Assembly (NCBI RefSeq): GCF_002288925.2 | Contig: NW_022098023.1 | Location: forward strand, 29,281,850-29,345,849 | Origin: Delphinapterus leucas | Taxonomy: Eukaryota; Chordata; Mammalia; Artiodactyla; Monodontidae | Length of the DNA stretch: 64,000 bases | Reading direction: 5' to 3' | Shown: positions 1 through 10,555 of the stretch, piece by piece | How positions within the stretch are numbered: position 1 is the stretch's first letter | Layout of the letters: each line of letters opens with the position of its first letter | Position numbers and translations under genes: made by a program | Notes under the pieces: generated by a model | Told to the model about the DNA's origin: nothing | Databases searched by the model: none | What the model saw: the letters and a program-made list of their open reading frames with translations, nothing else

Positions 1-338
1 TGGAGAAGCAAAAGTTAGGATAAATACTGTTTTTTTCAAAGCTACAGTAAATAATTCCAAATTCCCCAGAGGTCTGTGTTAAAATGGCTGTTGTATCTAA
101 AAAGGATCATTGACCAGATTGTGAAATTATAGAATCTTTACAACTATGCAGAAAAGGAAATACTGTATTGTCCAATCTGTAATTTTATTGATCATTTTCC
201 TTTTACTCTTCATTTTCGGAGACCCTAAATCCTAAAACTCAGCACCAGTTCCATTCTTCTAGCCCCAGACTTTTAGTTTGCTGGTTATATAACAATATCA
301 TATACTTTCTATTAGTTAGAAAACAATTAAAAAGCATG
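1..338. other. AT-rich stretch, nothing identified
   Basis: No open frame, recognisable repeat or regulatory motif was seen. It leads directly into an L1 3' end. Confidence 0.5.
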
Positions 339-540
339 GTACAAACGAACTTACTTATAAAACAGAAACTGACTCACAGATATAAAAAACAAACTTATGG
401 TTACCAAAGAGGAAAGGGGGGATTAACGGGTACACACTACTACATCTAAACTAGATATAAACAATAAGAACCTACTATATAGCATAGGGAACTATACTCA
501 ATATCTTGTAACAAAAAAAAAAAGTATAATATTTTTAAGA
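339..540 (+). mobile_element. L1 3' UTR fragment (cetartiodactyl-type)
   Basis: The sequence follows the usual order of an artiodactyl/cetacean L1 3' end: an AAACAGAAACTGACTCACAG block, the 'TTATGGTTACCAAAG' block, a purine-rich GGAAAGGGGGG stretch, then the 'ATAGGGAACTATACTCAATATC' type block and an A-run at 512-522. It is heavily 5' truncated, carries no coding sequence, and is diverged from the younger copies later in the window. Confidence 0.75.
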
Positions 541-1285
541 AAATGCAAATTGATATACTCTAATAATATAATATAACCTGTTTGTGTGCCTGAAGGTTGC
601 TATCCTGAGCCTATAAAGCACAAATTTCTCATAGCTGACAGCATAGTGTGTCATTCTCTTCATGGCTCTACACCTCAAGTTGGCATAGCCATTTGTTTTA
701 TGGCTAGAAGACAAGGAGACATTCTAGGTCATTTGTGTGGAGACAATGGTGTTTTCAGCTAGATTTCCCTGTCAAAATTGCAGCACGATCACAGAGTATG
801 TCGGATTTCCCATCAGAACTGGACAGGAAAGCCACATGACTCTGGAAAGATCAGATAGCAGCTTGACACATCTGTACTCATGAAGTGTCATGTTGGGAAG
901 CTACTAAAAAATTGATGGTTTCCCCAAAGAAACAGGCAAAGCAAACGGCAGAAGGGACAAATGAGATGGAAAATATGTCCAATCAAAGAGTATTCCCCTC
1001 AGAGCGGGGAGGTTCTAAAAGCAACAAGACACCAACCCCAGCCCTAACTATCGTAACTTAGGGGCGGTCTGAGAAATGTAAGAGCCAGTATAAAACAGAG
1101 GGAAAGTAGATAATGCTAGATTTTCTCCTTTTCAGTATAAAATAAGGACTTATTTTATAAGTCCTTATTTATAAGGACTTAGATACCTACCTAGAACCAA
1201 AGCTTAAACTTGTTAATTTGAATATGTCGAAACAATGACATGACTATGTTTTCCTTTGTACCCATACGCTTCTTGATTTTTCCAG
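541..1285. other. Single-copy DNA, nothing coding recognised
   Basis: No repeat family or open frame was recognised. It contains the inverted repeat at 1143-1167. The last 15 bases before 1286 (a T-rich tract ending in CCAG) resemble a splice acceptor. Confidence 0.4.
1143..1180. repeat. Hairpin with an extra direct copy of one arm
   Basis: TAAGGACTTAT (1143-1153) and ATAAGTCCTTA (1157-1167) are perfect 11-base inverted arms around a 3-base spacer. ATAAGGACTT recurs at 1171-1180 as a direct copy of the left arm. No known element explains it. Confidence 0.8.
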
Positions 1286-1378
1286 GAGCAGAGGCCTCTT
1301 AATGACCCATCCAGAGGTCAGTGGTTCAAGGACTATCTGTCTTTCATGGATCAACACCTGGCAGAGAAAGCCCAGTAA
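1286..1378 (+). other. Candidate terminal coding exon (unidentified gene)
   Basis: Seen: a T-rich tract ending in AG (1284-1285) followed by an open frame in phase 0 that ends at TAA 1376-1378. The frame encodes 30 residues, of which the last 18 read WFKDYLSFMDQHLAEKAQ, an amphipathic, protein-like C-terminus. A 3' UTR could run on to the AATAAA at 1829-1834, which lies in an L2 fragment and is followed by a T/G-rich stretch. Inference: this may be the last exon of a plus-strand gene lying mostly to the left of the window. I do not recognise the protein. A 30-codon open frame is common by chance, so only the combination of acceptor, composition and poly(A) signal makes it worth listing. A longer overlapping frame (1302-1688) is in a different frame and I regard it as chance. 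Confidence 0.25.
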
Positions 1379-1734
1379 TGGAGAAGGTGGAGCAGACTCC
1401 CAGACAGGAGTAACGGTGGGTACAGTGGTGGCCGCCGTACTGTATTCTCAGATGTATGTGTTTATGGCTGCTTGTGTTGGGCCTTTGCCTTTCAGCTCAG
1501 TAAGGGACTCAGTTTTGAACACCATTGTCCCTGTCTCCAAAGAGACACTTGGGTTGGAATTGCCAAGTCCAGGAAACTGCTGTCCTTTGGGACAGTGGAA
1601 TACTGAATCCTGGGGCTGCATTTCACTAGACTCTGAGCGTTCTGTATTTCTTCAGCAATGCTGGGTGGGAGTGGTGCCTCGACCCTAAGAACCAGCCTTT
1701 ACAGTGAGAGATAATATGTTCTATCTGAAATGTG

Positions 1735-1836
1735 CCAGCAGATAAACTCTCTGAGGGCAGGACTCTTTTCTACACTACATCCCCAGTAGCTGGCACATAG
1801 TATGTGCACAGCAGGTGTGTGCTGGATGAATAAAAT
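1735..1836 (+). mobile_element. L2 3' end
   Basis: It has the classic L2 3' terminal order: 'CTCTGAGGGCAGGACTC', then 'CCCCAGTAGCTGGCACATAG', then a GAATGAATAAA-like end. It supplies an AATAAA at 1829-1834. Confidence 0.8.
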
Positions 1837-2399
1837 ATAGCATAGTTTTGTCAGATTGAAGCCTTTTCCAAGTAGGTGTTATAATTCTCATCCGCGTTAT
1901 TTTTATGGAAGTTTCAGTGGGATCACTTCTGCCAAAACAGCTAGAGATTTGTCCCCCTACCAGAGCTGGTAAGTCAGTGAACTGATAACTGAGACGAGGA
2001 CGACATAAAATGAATTTCTTTCCAGTTTATCAAAACGGGTTTACTGTTTTGTTCTATGAGGTTTCTCATGTGGGTTGAACTAAGTAGAATAGTTGGGAAA
2101 CCACTTATGCTTGATAGGATTTGTACTGCTGTTTCATGAACTTAGTAGTTGTATCTTTGCTTTACTGACTGGGAAGAGATGCTAGCGATCTCTTTGAAAT
2201 AACTTGCAAAGCAATTAAAATGTTTTGGGCCCCTGTTGTTCAAGGAGGGGAGAGGAGGTCAAAGACACAGCAGTGTGTCTCTGCCATTAAGCAGCATAAA
2301 TCCTAGTTGAGGGGCAGAGACATGTACGTATCTACATGACTCACAACTTCCTTTCACAGAGGACCCGCTCAAATGTTCTGTCCCCTTACCTGAACTTAT

Positions 2400-2573
2400 T
2401 TTGCTTTATAGTCCTTACAACATGTTTGTTATTATCTGTCTCTTTCCACTAGAATGTAAGCCTATGAAGGTAAAAAGGGTTTGTTTATTTTGTTCATTGC
2501 TCTGTTTCCAGTGCCCTGGACAGTCGTTGGTACACACTAACCCCTTAATAAATGTTTATTGTTGAATGAACTG
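2400..2573 (+). mobile_element. L2 3' end
   Basis: The segment contains 'CACTAGAATGTAAGCCTATG', a GTTTCCAGTGCCCTGGACAG-like block, and ends in 'AATAAATGTTTATTGTTGAA', all in the order of the L2 3' terminus. Confidence 0.85.
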
Positions 2574-3850
2574 TCAGTATCAGGTAACCTATAATTTCCT
2601 CATTGATTTAAGTCTAGATAAACTGTGAGTCTTTTAATCATAACGTTTTACAGTCACCTATGGTCAAGGACAAATGTCCAGTCAATAAATAATATAAGAA
2701 TTATAAGAAAAAACCTGTTCCTATCCTATTCAGAAAAGAACTGTGGACTCCAATGGATTTCATGTCTTTCAAACATGTATTAAGACATCTTATTTTCAGC
2801 AAAGCTTTTTTTTTCTTTTTAGTTTCTGGAGTTTCTGCTAGAGTCAATTCTCTTTACTACTTCTGTTGGTAAAGTGACAACAGTACAGATGGGCCTCAAA
2901 ACTGTCTGATGGCATTTTGTAGTATATAGAACCTTATACTCACAGAAATAAAATTTTTATGGATGTTACAGTCTTTGTGGAACTTAAGACCACAGAATCT
3001 GAATTGATTACTTGAGGGGGAAAAAAAGAATCAAAATCAATACATAACTGCTTAATGTCTCCCAGACTCTGAATTACAGAAAAATTTTTGTTGAAACACA
3101 ATGAAGATATACTGCGCAATTCAGTCACAGAATAAATGATTCAGAGTTGTTTTTGCCCTAAAATCCATCAATAATAGCAGTAATATTTGGTAGCAAATGC
3201 AATTTTGAAGACTGATGTGAACTGTCTGCTTAAATAACCATAACACCAACCAATTAAGTTTTCTCATAGTCATTTTCCTCCCTTTCTTTTTTTTTTATAC
3301 ACCGGTATCTTGGAAAACACCTGCTGATGACAGCTAAGGAACTGTAATTCTTCTGCCTTAGCTTGACTTATTTTTGCCTTAGGGAATGAGTTAGCATGTA
3401 AATTAGACATGACTCATTTTAGCCACCTATCAATCCAAAAATATTTGAACAAGGTAGGCCAAAAATGACTGGCTGGGGATTGCAGAATCTATTGGACTAT
3501 ATTGCTTTCTTTAAAATATATTACTTTCTCTAATTGAGTTAGGTTAGCTTCATGTAATTGACACAGGCAAACCTGAAGGATGAGTGGGAGATGATAGCCT
3601 GAGGGTCAGGCTAAATTTGATATCAGGAAATCACTTAATATTGGGCAAGATGATCTTTAAGTTACCTTCCAGCCAGACACTGTATGATTTGAAGAAATTG
3701 TAGCCCATCACTACGTGCCTCAATCCAGCAGCATCTTGCAGAGTAAGAGTAGGAAGCTGAAATATCTATCATAGAGTGGAAAACATAATTAACTAATCCA
3801 CCAACCTGGATTGTCAAATACCCTAACCGATATTTTCCAAGCTTGTTGGT
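2574..3850. other. AT-rich intergenic DNA, no feature supported
   Basis: No coding frame longer than about 60 codons. A short stretch near 3640-3690 (GATCTTTAAGTTACCTTCCAG) resembles part of an old DNA-transposon-type repeat, but is too short to assign. Confidence 0.4.
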
Positions 3851-3854
3851 CTTA

Positions 3855-3945
3855 AGGGTCAGTGGGTGAGCTTGTTAAAAATACTTAGTCTCAAGTTCCT
3901 CTCTATTCCTGAGCTCTGCAGATTCTGATGAAGTGGGAACAACTT
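3855..3945 (+). mobile_element. MER5A-like fragment (hAT, non-autonomous)
   Basis: GAGCTTGTTAAAAATAC followed by a pyrimidine-rich stretch and GCAGATTCTGATGAAGT matches the middle of MER5A-type elements. Both ends are missing or too decayed to place. Confidence 0.4.
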
Positions 3946-5395
3946 GAACCAAAGGGAAAACTTTCCTATAATCCTACCAGGAATTAGATGAATGTAGCTT
4001 TACCTTTTCCCAGTAACTAAATAAAATGACTGACCCTGTGTATGACCATTTCTAATTATTTACATGTTTGCCTGATCTAGGGGATCATGAATTTAGCTTT
4101 GAAATTACCAGGGACAGAAGTTTGATCACATCCAAATTTGATTAATATTTTACATATATACATACTTAATAAGCATTTTAAAAATTATGTACATACTTAC
4201 ATAACATTATTTATATAAAATATTTATTATACATATGTTTGTTTTTGAAATATTGAGTGGGAAAGAGATTGATGTTTTCCTCTCATTCATATTGCAATAT
4301 CAATTCTCAGGAAGAGAAGACTTGTCAAACTTTAAAATAGTGTGCAATTGCCAATCAGATGTTTTAGATTACATTCTTAACACCCTATTCATCATGAAGA
4401 AAATGATATGAAAGGGATGGGCACACTGATATATGAATAACATTATTAAAAATAAAAAAGTTTTATGGCCTCATGTGTATGAACTGAGATGCCATTTAAT
4501 TATAGACTCAAATAAATGACCCTCTCAGGATAATTTTTTGCATATTTGTATGTGGTTACTTTGGGGACAACATATTTATTTTTGATAACTTTAAAAGTTC
4601 ACTCTGTATAAAATAGTTTTTAAAAAGTCCTGGGAATTAGTGTGAAAAAAAAATCATTAATTAAAATATTTAACTTCATGCTGATATTCTATAATGGGGT
4701 TGGCACCAGAAAAACACAGCATGACTATTTTTTCCTATAAGAAGGTTTTGTATTAATTATACAGCACACTCATTGAAGGCACAAATGAAGACATTTGCAC
4801 TCATGCAGCTATGTGGGCAAGTGGACATATACTACCTGTGCAACTAATTATTTTTTTCATTCATTGATGAAGAAACCAACATTCATTACTATATGTTTAG
4901 ATCTAATGAGAGATGGATCTTCTTCTTTGACATTTTATAAGTTAAAAACAACATTAAAATATTTTAAAAATTGCTGGGGAAATCAACATTTCTAGTTTAA
5001 GATGAGACTGAGGACTAGAGGGATGGATTAACATCAAAGTTGTGGCCTGGGTTTCCTAGAGCATGTTCTTCTGTTCTTCAACTTCTTCACTAGGAAAATT
5101 ACAATACTTTCTCTTAGGTTGCAAAGATTCAGTGAGTTCACACATGTAAAATGTTTGGAAGAGTGCCCAGCAAATAATGATGCCCAATAATAATAACTAT
5201 TGTAATCATTGATCTTAGAACAGGAAGCACTCTCAAGGAAATACAAAGTCCAGGCAGCCCCCTTCTGAAGCATTATAATCTCAGGTCTAAAGATGAGGCA
5301 ATGAGGGGAAGGTCTAGAACCTACCTCATAAGCCAACTTTTCTTATGAATGTCCACTAAAATGCTTCCGTAGCTCTTCTCTACTTCAAAAAATAA
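3946..5395. other. AT-rich intergenic DNA
   Basis: It is very AT-rich, notably 4140-4250. Short open frames at 4795-4995 (+) and 5034-5336 (-) have no recognisable domain and no splice context. Confidence 0.4.
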
Positions 5396-5589
5396 TTTTA
5401 AAACATTTTCTGAGGCTGTCTGCCTTGGGGCCCCCTGAGTGCCCAGCCGATGTGGGACCTGGCCCCCACCCACCAGAGGGCCCAGGATCTTGGCCTATCC
5501 ACCAGCACACTTGCACTAGCCCCAGGAAAAGGCTCACCCATCAGTGGCTAGCACTACAACTATGACATTGTTCTAGTAGGCTTCATCTA
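5396..5589. other. GC-rich block upstream of an L1 fragment
   Basis: The block is clearly richer in G and C than both flanks (CCCCACCCACCAGAGGGCCC and similar). It directly precedes L1 ORF2 sequence and may be part of an old L1 or another repeat, but I could not match it to a family. Confidence 0.3.
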
Positions 5590-6765
5590 CCAGTAGGAGG
5601 GCCTCATCCAAAACTAGCAGAATACACATTCTTTTCAAGTGCAGATGGAGCATTCTCCAGGATAGATCACATGCTAGGTCACAAAAAAGTCTCAATAAAT
5701 TTGAGAAAGTTGAAATCATAGCAAGCATCTTTTGCAACCACAATGCTATGAGACCAGAAATCAACTACAATAAAAAAAAAATACAAAAACCACAAACATG
5801 TGGAGAATAAACAATATGCTACTAAGCAATGAATGGATCACTGAAGAAATCAAAAAGAAATAAAAAATACCTGAAGACAAATGAAAATGAAAACACAACC
5901 TTCCAAAATTCATGGAACACAGCAAAAGCAGTTCTAAGAAGGACATTCATAATAATACAAGCTTACCTCAGGAACCTAGACATATCTCAAATAGACAATC
6001 TAATATTACACCTCAAGGTACTGAAAAAGAAAAAAAAAACTCAAATTAGTAAGACAGAAGTCATAAAGATCAGAGCATAAATAACTGGATTGGAGACTAA
6101 CAAAACAATAGAAAAGATCAATGAATCCAGGAGCCGGTTCATTGAAACTATAAGCAAAATTGAAAAACTGTTAGCCAGACTAATCAAGAAAAAAAGAGTG
6201 TGGCCCCAAGTCAATAAAATCAGAAACTGAAAAGAAGTTACAACCAACACCACAGACATACAAAAGATCATAGGAGTTTACTATGAAATTATGCACCAAT
6301 AAAATGAACAAACTAGAAGAAATGGGTAAATTCCTAGAAATGTACAATTTCCAAGACTGAGTCAGGAAGAAATAGAAAATATGAACAATTACCATAATGA
6401 AATTGAATCAGCAATTTAAGAAACTGCCCCAAAACAAAAATCCTGAACCAGACAGTTTCACAGGTGAATTCTACTAAACATTTACAGAAGACTTAACACT
6501 TACCCTTCTCAAACTATTCCACAATTCGCAGAGAAAGGATTGTTTCCAAACTCATTCTACAAGGCCAGCTTCACCCTGATACCAAAACCAGACAAAGATA
6601 TACCCCCAAAAGAAAATTACAGGCTAATATTATTGATGAACATAGGTACAAAAATTTTCAACAAAATATTAGCAAATGAAACTCAACAATATATTAAAGG
6701 GATTATATACCATGATCAAGTGGAATTTATTCCAAGGATGCAAGGATGGTTCAATATCTGCAGCT
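5590..6765 (+). mobile_element. Decayed L1 ORF2 fragment (endonuclease C-end to early RT)
   Basis: Translation with frameshifts follows L1 ORF2 from the end of the endonuclease domain, through the linker, to the start of the reverse transcriptase. The clearest stretch is 6540-6765, which reads [16 protein letters not shown] and ends at GWFNI. The region is broken by many stops. The conserved Ser-Asp-His near the end of the endonuclease reads Cys-Asn-His at 5733-5741, so it could not be active even if restored elsewhere. Both ends are truncated. It is a dead retrotransposon copy. Confidence 0.88.
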
Positions 6766-7109
6766 TGTTCTCTCCATTCTAGAGTCCTTAAACCTTTTTC
6801 CTCTTGCCCAGCCTATGAAAACTCTGTCTTAATTTGAAGGTAGCATCTATTTAACTCAACTTTGAATATCGTCAGTGGGCATAGACGTTTGGAATAAAGG
6901 CCTAGGAGTCTACTAATACACTTCTACTTCCTGCCTTGCTTCAAACCTCCATCAATTAATGAACACAGAGACAGCTACTTCCTGAAAATGATGAAAAGGA
7001 AAAGAGAAGCAGACAAGGAGACATTCCCATGAATTGTTATCAAAGAATACTATCCATGCATGCTGATTTATTTTCTGTTACAGCTTTTGATTATCCTTCC
7101 CAACTTTCC
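6766..7109. other. Non-L1 sequence between L1 fragments
   Basis: L1 identity stops abruptly after 6765. No family was recognised up to the L2 piece at 7110. Confidence 0.4.
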
Positions 7110-7228
7110 AGACTATAAGTTTTATGAAAGCAAGAACTCTTATCTTTACCAATATGTATCTAGCAGCTAGTACAATGTCTAGAACAAAGGAGACACTTAA
7201 AAATTTGTGTTAAATAAATGAATAAATA
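7110..7228 (+). mobile_element. L2 3' end
   Basis: GACTATAAGTTTTATGAAAG, then a 'AGCAGCTAGTACAATGTCTA' block and a terminal AATAAATGAATAAA are in L2 order. As L2 is older than the flanking L1s, this piece was probably in the locus first. Confidence 0.7.
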
Positions 7229-7341
7229 TAATAGGCATTAAATACATATTTATTGTATTCCCATTGCCGAATGCATTACTTCATAAAGAGAACATATTTA
7301 ATAAATATTGAATGAAAAAACATAATAGAAGGTTGACAAGC

Positions 7342-7757
7342 AGAAAGAGAAAAACAAATACCGTATGCTAACACATATATATGGAATCTAAAAGAAAAAA
7401 GGTTCTGAAGAACCTAGGGACGGGACAGGAATAAAGACGCAGACATAGAGAATGGACTTGAGGACACGGGGAGGGGGAAGGGTAGGCTGGGACGAAGTGA
7501 GAGAGTGGCGTGGACATATATGCACTACCAAATATAAAATAGATAGCTAGTGGGAAGCAGCCACATAGCACCAGGAGATCATCTTGGTGCTTTGTGTCCA
7601 CCTAGAGGGGTGGGATAGGAAGGGTGGGAGAGAGATGCAAGAGGGAGGGTATATGGGGATATATGTATACGTATAGCTGATTCACTTTGTTATAAAGCAG
7701 AAACTAACACACCACTGTAGAGCAATTATAGTCCAATAAAGATGTTAATAAATAAAT
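7342..7757 (+). mobile_element. Cetacean-type L1 3' end
   Basis: The copy is 5' truncated and ends in an (AAAT)n tail (7740-7757). It shows the cetacean L1 3' UTR in sense: ACACATATATATGGAATCTA, the GGGGAGGGGGAAGGGTAGG tract, GATAGCTAGTGGGAAGCAGC, and 'GCTGATTCACTTTGTTATAA'. It is the reverse complement of the antisense copies at 15.6, 39.8, 47.5 and 48.7 kb. No clear target-site duplication was found. Confidence 0.9.
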
Positions 7758-8110
7758 AAATAATAAAGACATGCTCCTTTTTAAAGAAGAAAAAAAACTA
7801 TCTGTATTTGCAGTTGACATGATCTTGTATGTAGAATGTCCTAATGAATCCACTAAAAAAAATATTTAATTAATAAATAAGTTCAACAAGTTTGCAGGTC
7901 ATTTGTACAAAGATCATCTGTATTTTTTATACCAGCAATTAACTATTCAAAAATAACTTTAAGAAAACAGTTCATTTACAATAGCATCACAAATAATAAA
8001 ACATTTAGGAGTAAATTTAACAAAAGGAGTACAAAATGTATACTCTGAAAACTACAAAACGTTGTTGAAGAAATAAAAGATGAATTAAATAAAGGGAAAA
8101 AAAAAAGCTT
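7758..8110 (+). mobile_element. Decayed L1 ORF2 fragment (RT catalytic region)
   Basis: From about 7775 the sequence follows the ORF2 palm and thumb. The catalytic F/Y-A-D-D motif reads Phe-Ala-Val-Asp at 7807-7818, so the first catalytic aspartate is lost. The later stretch 'ACATTTAGGAGTAAATTTAA' is the family's KYLGINLTK-like segment. Stops and frameshifts are present. It is truncated at both ends and has no 3' UTR. Confidence 0.8.
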
Positions 8111-9052
8111 GACAAGGAGATGCATCAGCAAAACCTTGGAGGTCATTTCACACAGCCTTGAGCCAGGTGAGTTGGTAAGATTTGGCTAAGGATGTTGAAT
8201 GTGTGAAACTAACCTCTGATCTAATCATAGCACCAATGACAAATGAAAATCAGCAAGAAAGGATCCTACTCTTCATTGTATGTCCCTGAGTCTTCTGATT
8301 CAAGTTGATTATACTAAATCTCTATCAAGACTTTTGCCTTGACTTTGTAGCAGTGGTTCTGGGCTTCTACAAAATTTCACTTTGAGATGATGATTAGAAA
8401 AGAAGTGTGTGGTATGAGACTGGTAAAAAAAAGTGAAGTGAATTGACCTAGTTAGCTGAATGCTCCAAACAGTTGTATGAACTCAAACAACGTGGAGCAT
8501 CTTATATATTTTATAAAGAAAAGACAGAAAGGACTGTTGTCTTGAGGAGAGTTCTTCTGGAATAAATATACAATATTAGAGTGAACATGCTTTGTTATTA
8601 AACAAATTGATGACCTCGAAAATTCATTTTTTAAATTTCTCTGTGATGTGAACAAAAGTAAAATTAATTATCTCATGGTTATCCCAGAAAAAGGGACAAG
8701 TGTGAAAACATTCCCTTTTGCTGTAGAGTACTGTGAATATACTGTTATAGAAATACCATATTATTAAGCGACTGTTTATTCATATACATGTGAGATGGGA
8801 TTGAGTCTTAACACTCTATCCACAGTCAAACACAGTGCCCAGATCTTTACTGAAATTACATATTTTTCTTTTGAAATCAAATAGCTTATCAAACATGCTC
8901 ATCTTATCAAATAACATAAACCTTCCTATTAACCTCTTCTAGTTCCTTTCATTTGCTCATGTAGATTCATGCAGTGTCATTTTCTTATTTCAATACAGCC
9001 TTGGTCTTACCCTCTTCTTGAACTTGTTATTTTCAAATACATTACATTTCCA
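8111..9052. other. Intergenic DNA, no feature supported
   Basis: No recognisable repeat or coding signal; a 67-codon minus-strand frame (8452-8655) has no domain. Confidence 0.4.
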
Positions 9053-9080
9053 TGTTAAGCCTATTGTTATAGGCTTAACA
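9053..9080. repeat. Perfect 12-base inverted repeat, 4-base loop
   Basis: TGTTAAGCCTAT (9053-9064) and ATAGGCTTAACA (9069-9080) are exact reverse complements around TGTT. It lies about 20 bases left of an L1 insertion. Confidence 0.9.
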
Positions 9081-9100
9081 ATACAATCATATATGTACTG

Positions 9101-9712
9101 TTTTTTTTTAATTTATTTTATATTGGAGTATAGTTGATTTACAATGTTATGTTAGTTTCAGATGTACAGCAAAGTTATTTAGTTATACATATATCTATTC
9201 TTTTTCAGATTCTTTTCCCATATAGGTTATTACAGAGTACTGAGTAGAGTTCCCTGTGCTATATAGTATGTCCTGATTATCTATTTTATATACAGTAGTT
9301 TGTCTATGTTTATCCCATCCTCCTAATTTATCCCTCCCCACACACACACACCTTTCCCCTTCGGTAACCATAAGTTTGTTTTCTAAGTCTGTGAGTCTCT
9401 TTCTGTTTTGTAAATAAGTTCATTTGTAAAATTTTTTAGATTCCACATATAAGTGATATCATATGATATTTGTCTTTGTCTGACTTACTTCACTTAGTAT
9501 GATAATCTCTAGGTCCATTCATGTTGCTGCAAATGGCATTATCTCACTCTCTTTTATGGCTGAGTAATATTCCTGTATGTACATATATATATCTTACATC
9601 TTCTTTATCCATTAATCTGTCAGTGGAAACGTAGGTTGCTTCCATTCTTGGCTATTGTAAATAATGTCGCTATGAACACTGGGGTGCATGTATCTTTTCA
9701 AATACAGTTAGT
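9101..9712 (-). mobile_element. L1 3' end, antisense
   Basis: A T-run followed by 'TATTGGAGTATAGTTGATTT', 'GACTTACTTCACTTAGTATG', 'TTTATGGCTGAGTAATATTC' and 'TTGGCTATTGTAAATAATG' is the L1 3' UTR plus the ORF2 C-terminus read backwards. It is more diverged than the four young antisense copies. A short CA run lies at 9340-9351. Confidence 0.9.
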
Positions 9713-10555
9713 TTCTAAATAAGAGGAGAAAGGAAAAAGATCTTTTCTGAATGAAGGTGTGCTTTTCTAATTTAACTGTCATGAGAAGTGCGTTTGATCT
9801 CATCACTCATATTCCTTGCATTTTATTTGTGCTGAATCAAACGTTCAGATCCGTGTTGTTCTATTATACTATGAACTTGTGGAAGGTTTGATAGTGTTCA
9901 GCAAGTAAGTAAATACACGCCTGTTGAGTGTAAGATGACCATAAAATGTTTGTGCCTTTTACCTTTATATACTTTATAATACTTTCTATTAACTGGTCTC
10001 AGTAACCATGACACAACTTCCCTCACCTTAAGATGAGCTACAAGTCATATCTGAATATATGCCAGGAAAAGATATATATGTAAACAGGAATGAGAAGCAT
10101 GACTTCATAGCCTTATGTTTATTGTAAAGTGCTACCCCTACTCATTTATTCTCACTTTTTATTTTTACTTTTGCTCATTTCTCCCTTCCATTTTGAATCA
10201 TTATACAGAACATTTATCTCAGAATCCTGCTGCTCATTGATTGCTGACAATCAATTCTTTTTGATTGTTTGATTTTTCTTTTCCTGAGAGAAGTTAGTGC
10301 TCCAAGTGACTGGGGCTGCTAACACCTGCTATGGAGTTAGAGAGGAGTAAAGTATAAGGCATTAATTTTTTTCATGGACAACTAGTGAGAACCTGGCATA
10401 CCGCCTGGGAAGAGGTAGATTAATGAGAAGGGGATGAAATATTGATTCTAATGTTACCTATTTCTGGACTCAATGTAGATAACTCTTCAGGTAAGTTTTG
10501 GCATTATACATCCTCTTGAAATAATTGAGAATGTCCGGTGTAAAAAAAAAATTTA
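9713..10555. other. Intergenic DNA, no feature supported
   Basis: No repeat family or open frame of note was recognised. Confidence 0.4.

Noticed and set aside
1302..1688. 128-codon plus frame
   Set aside because: It overlaps the candidate exon in another frame and has no recognisable domain; probably chance in a GC-balanced segment.
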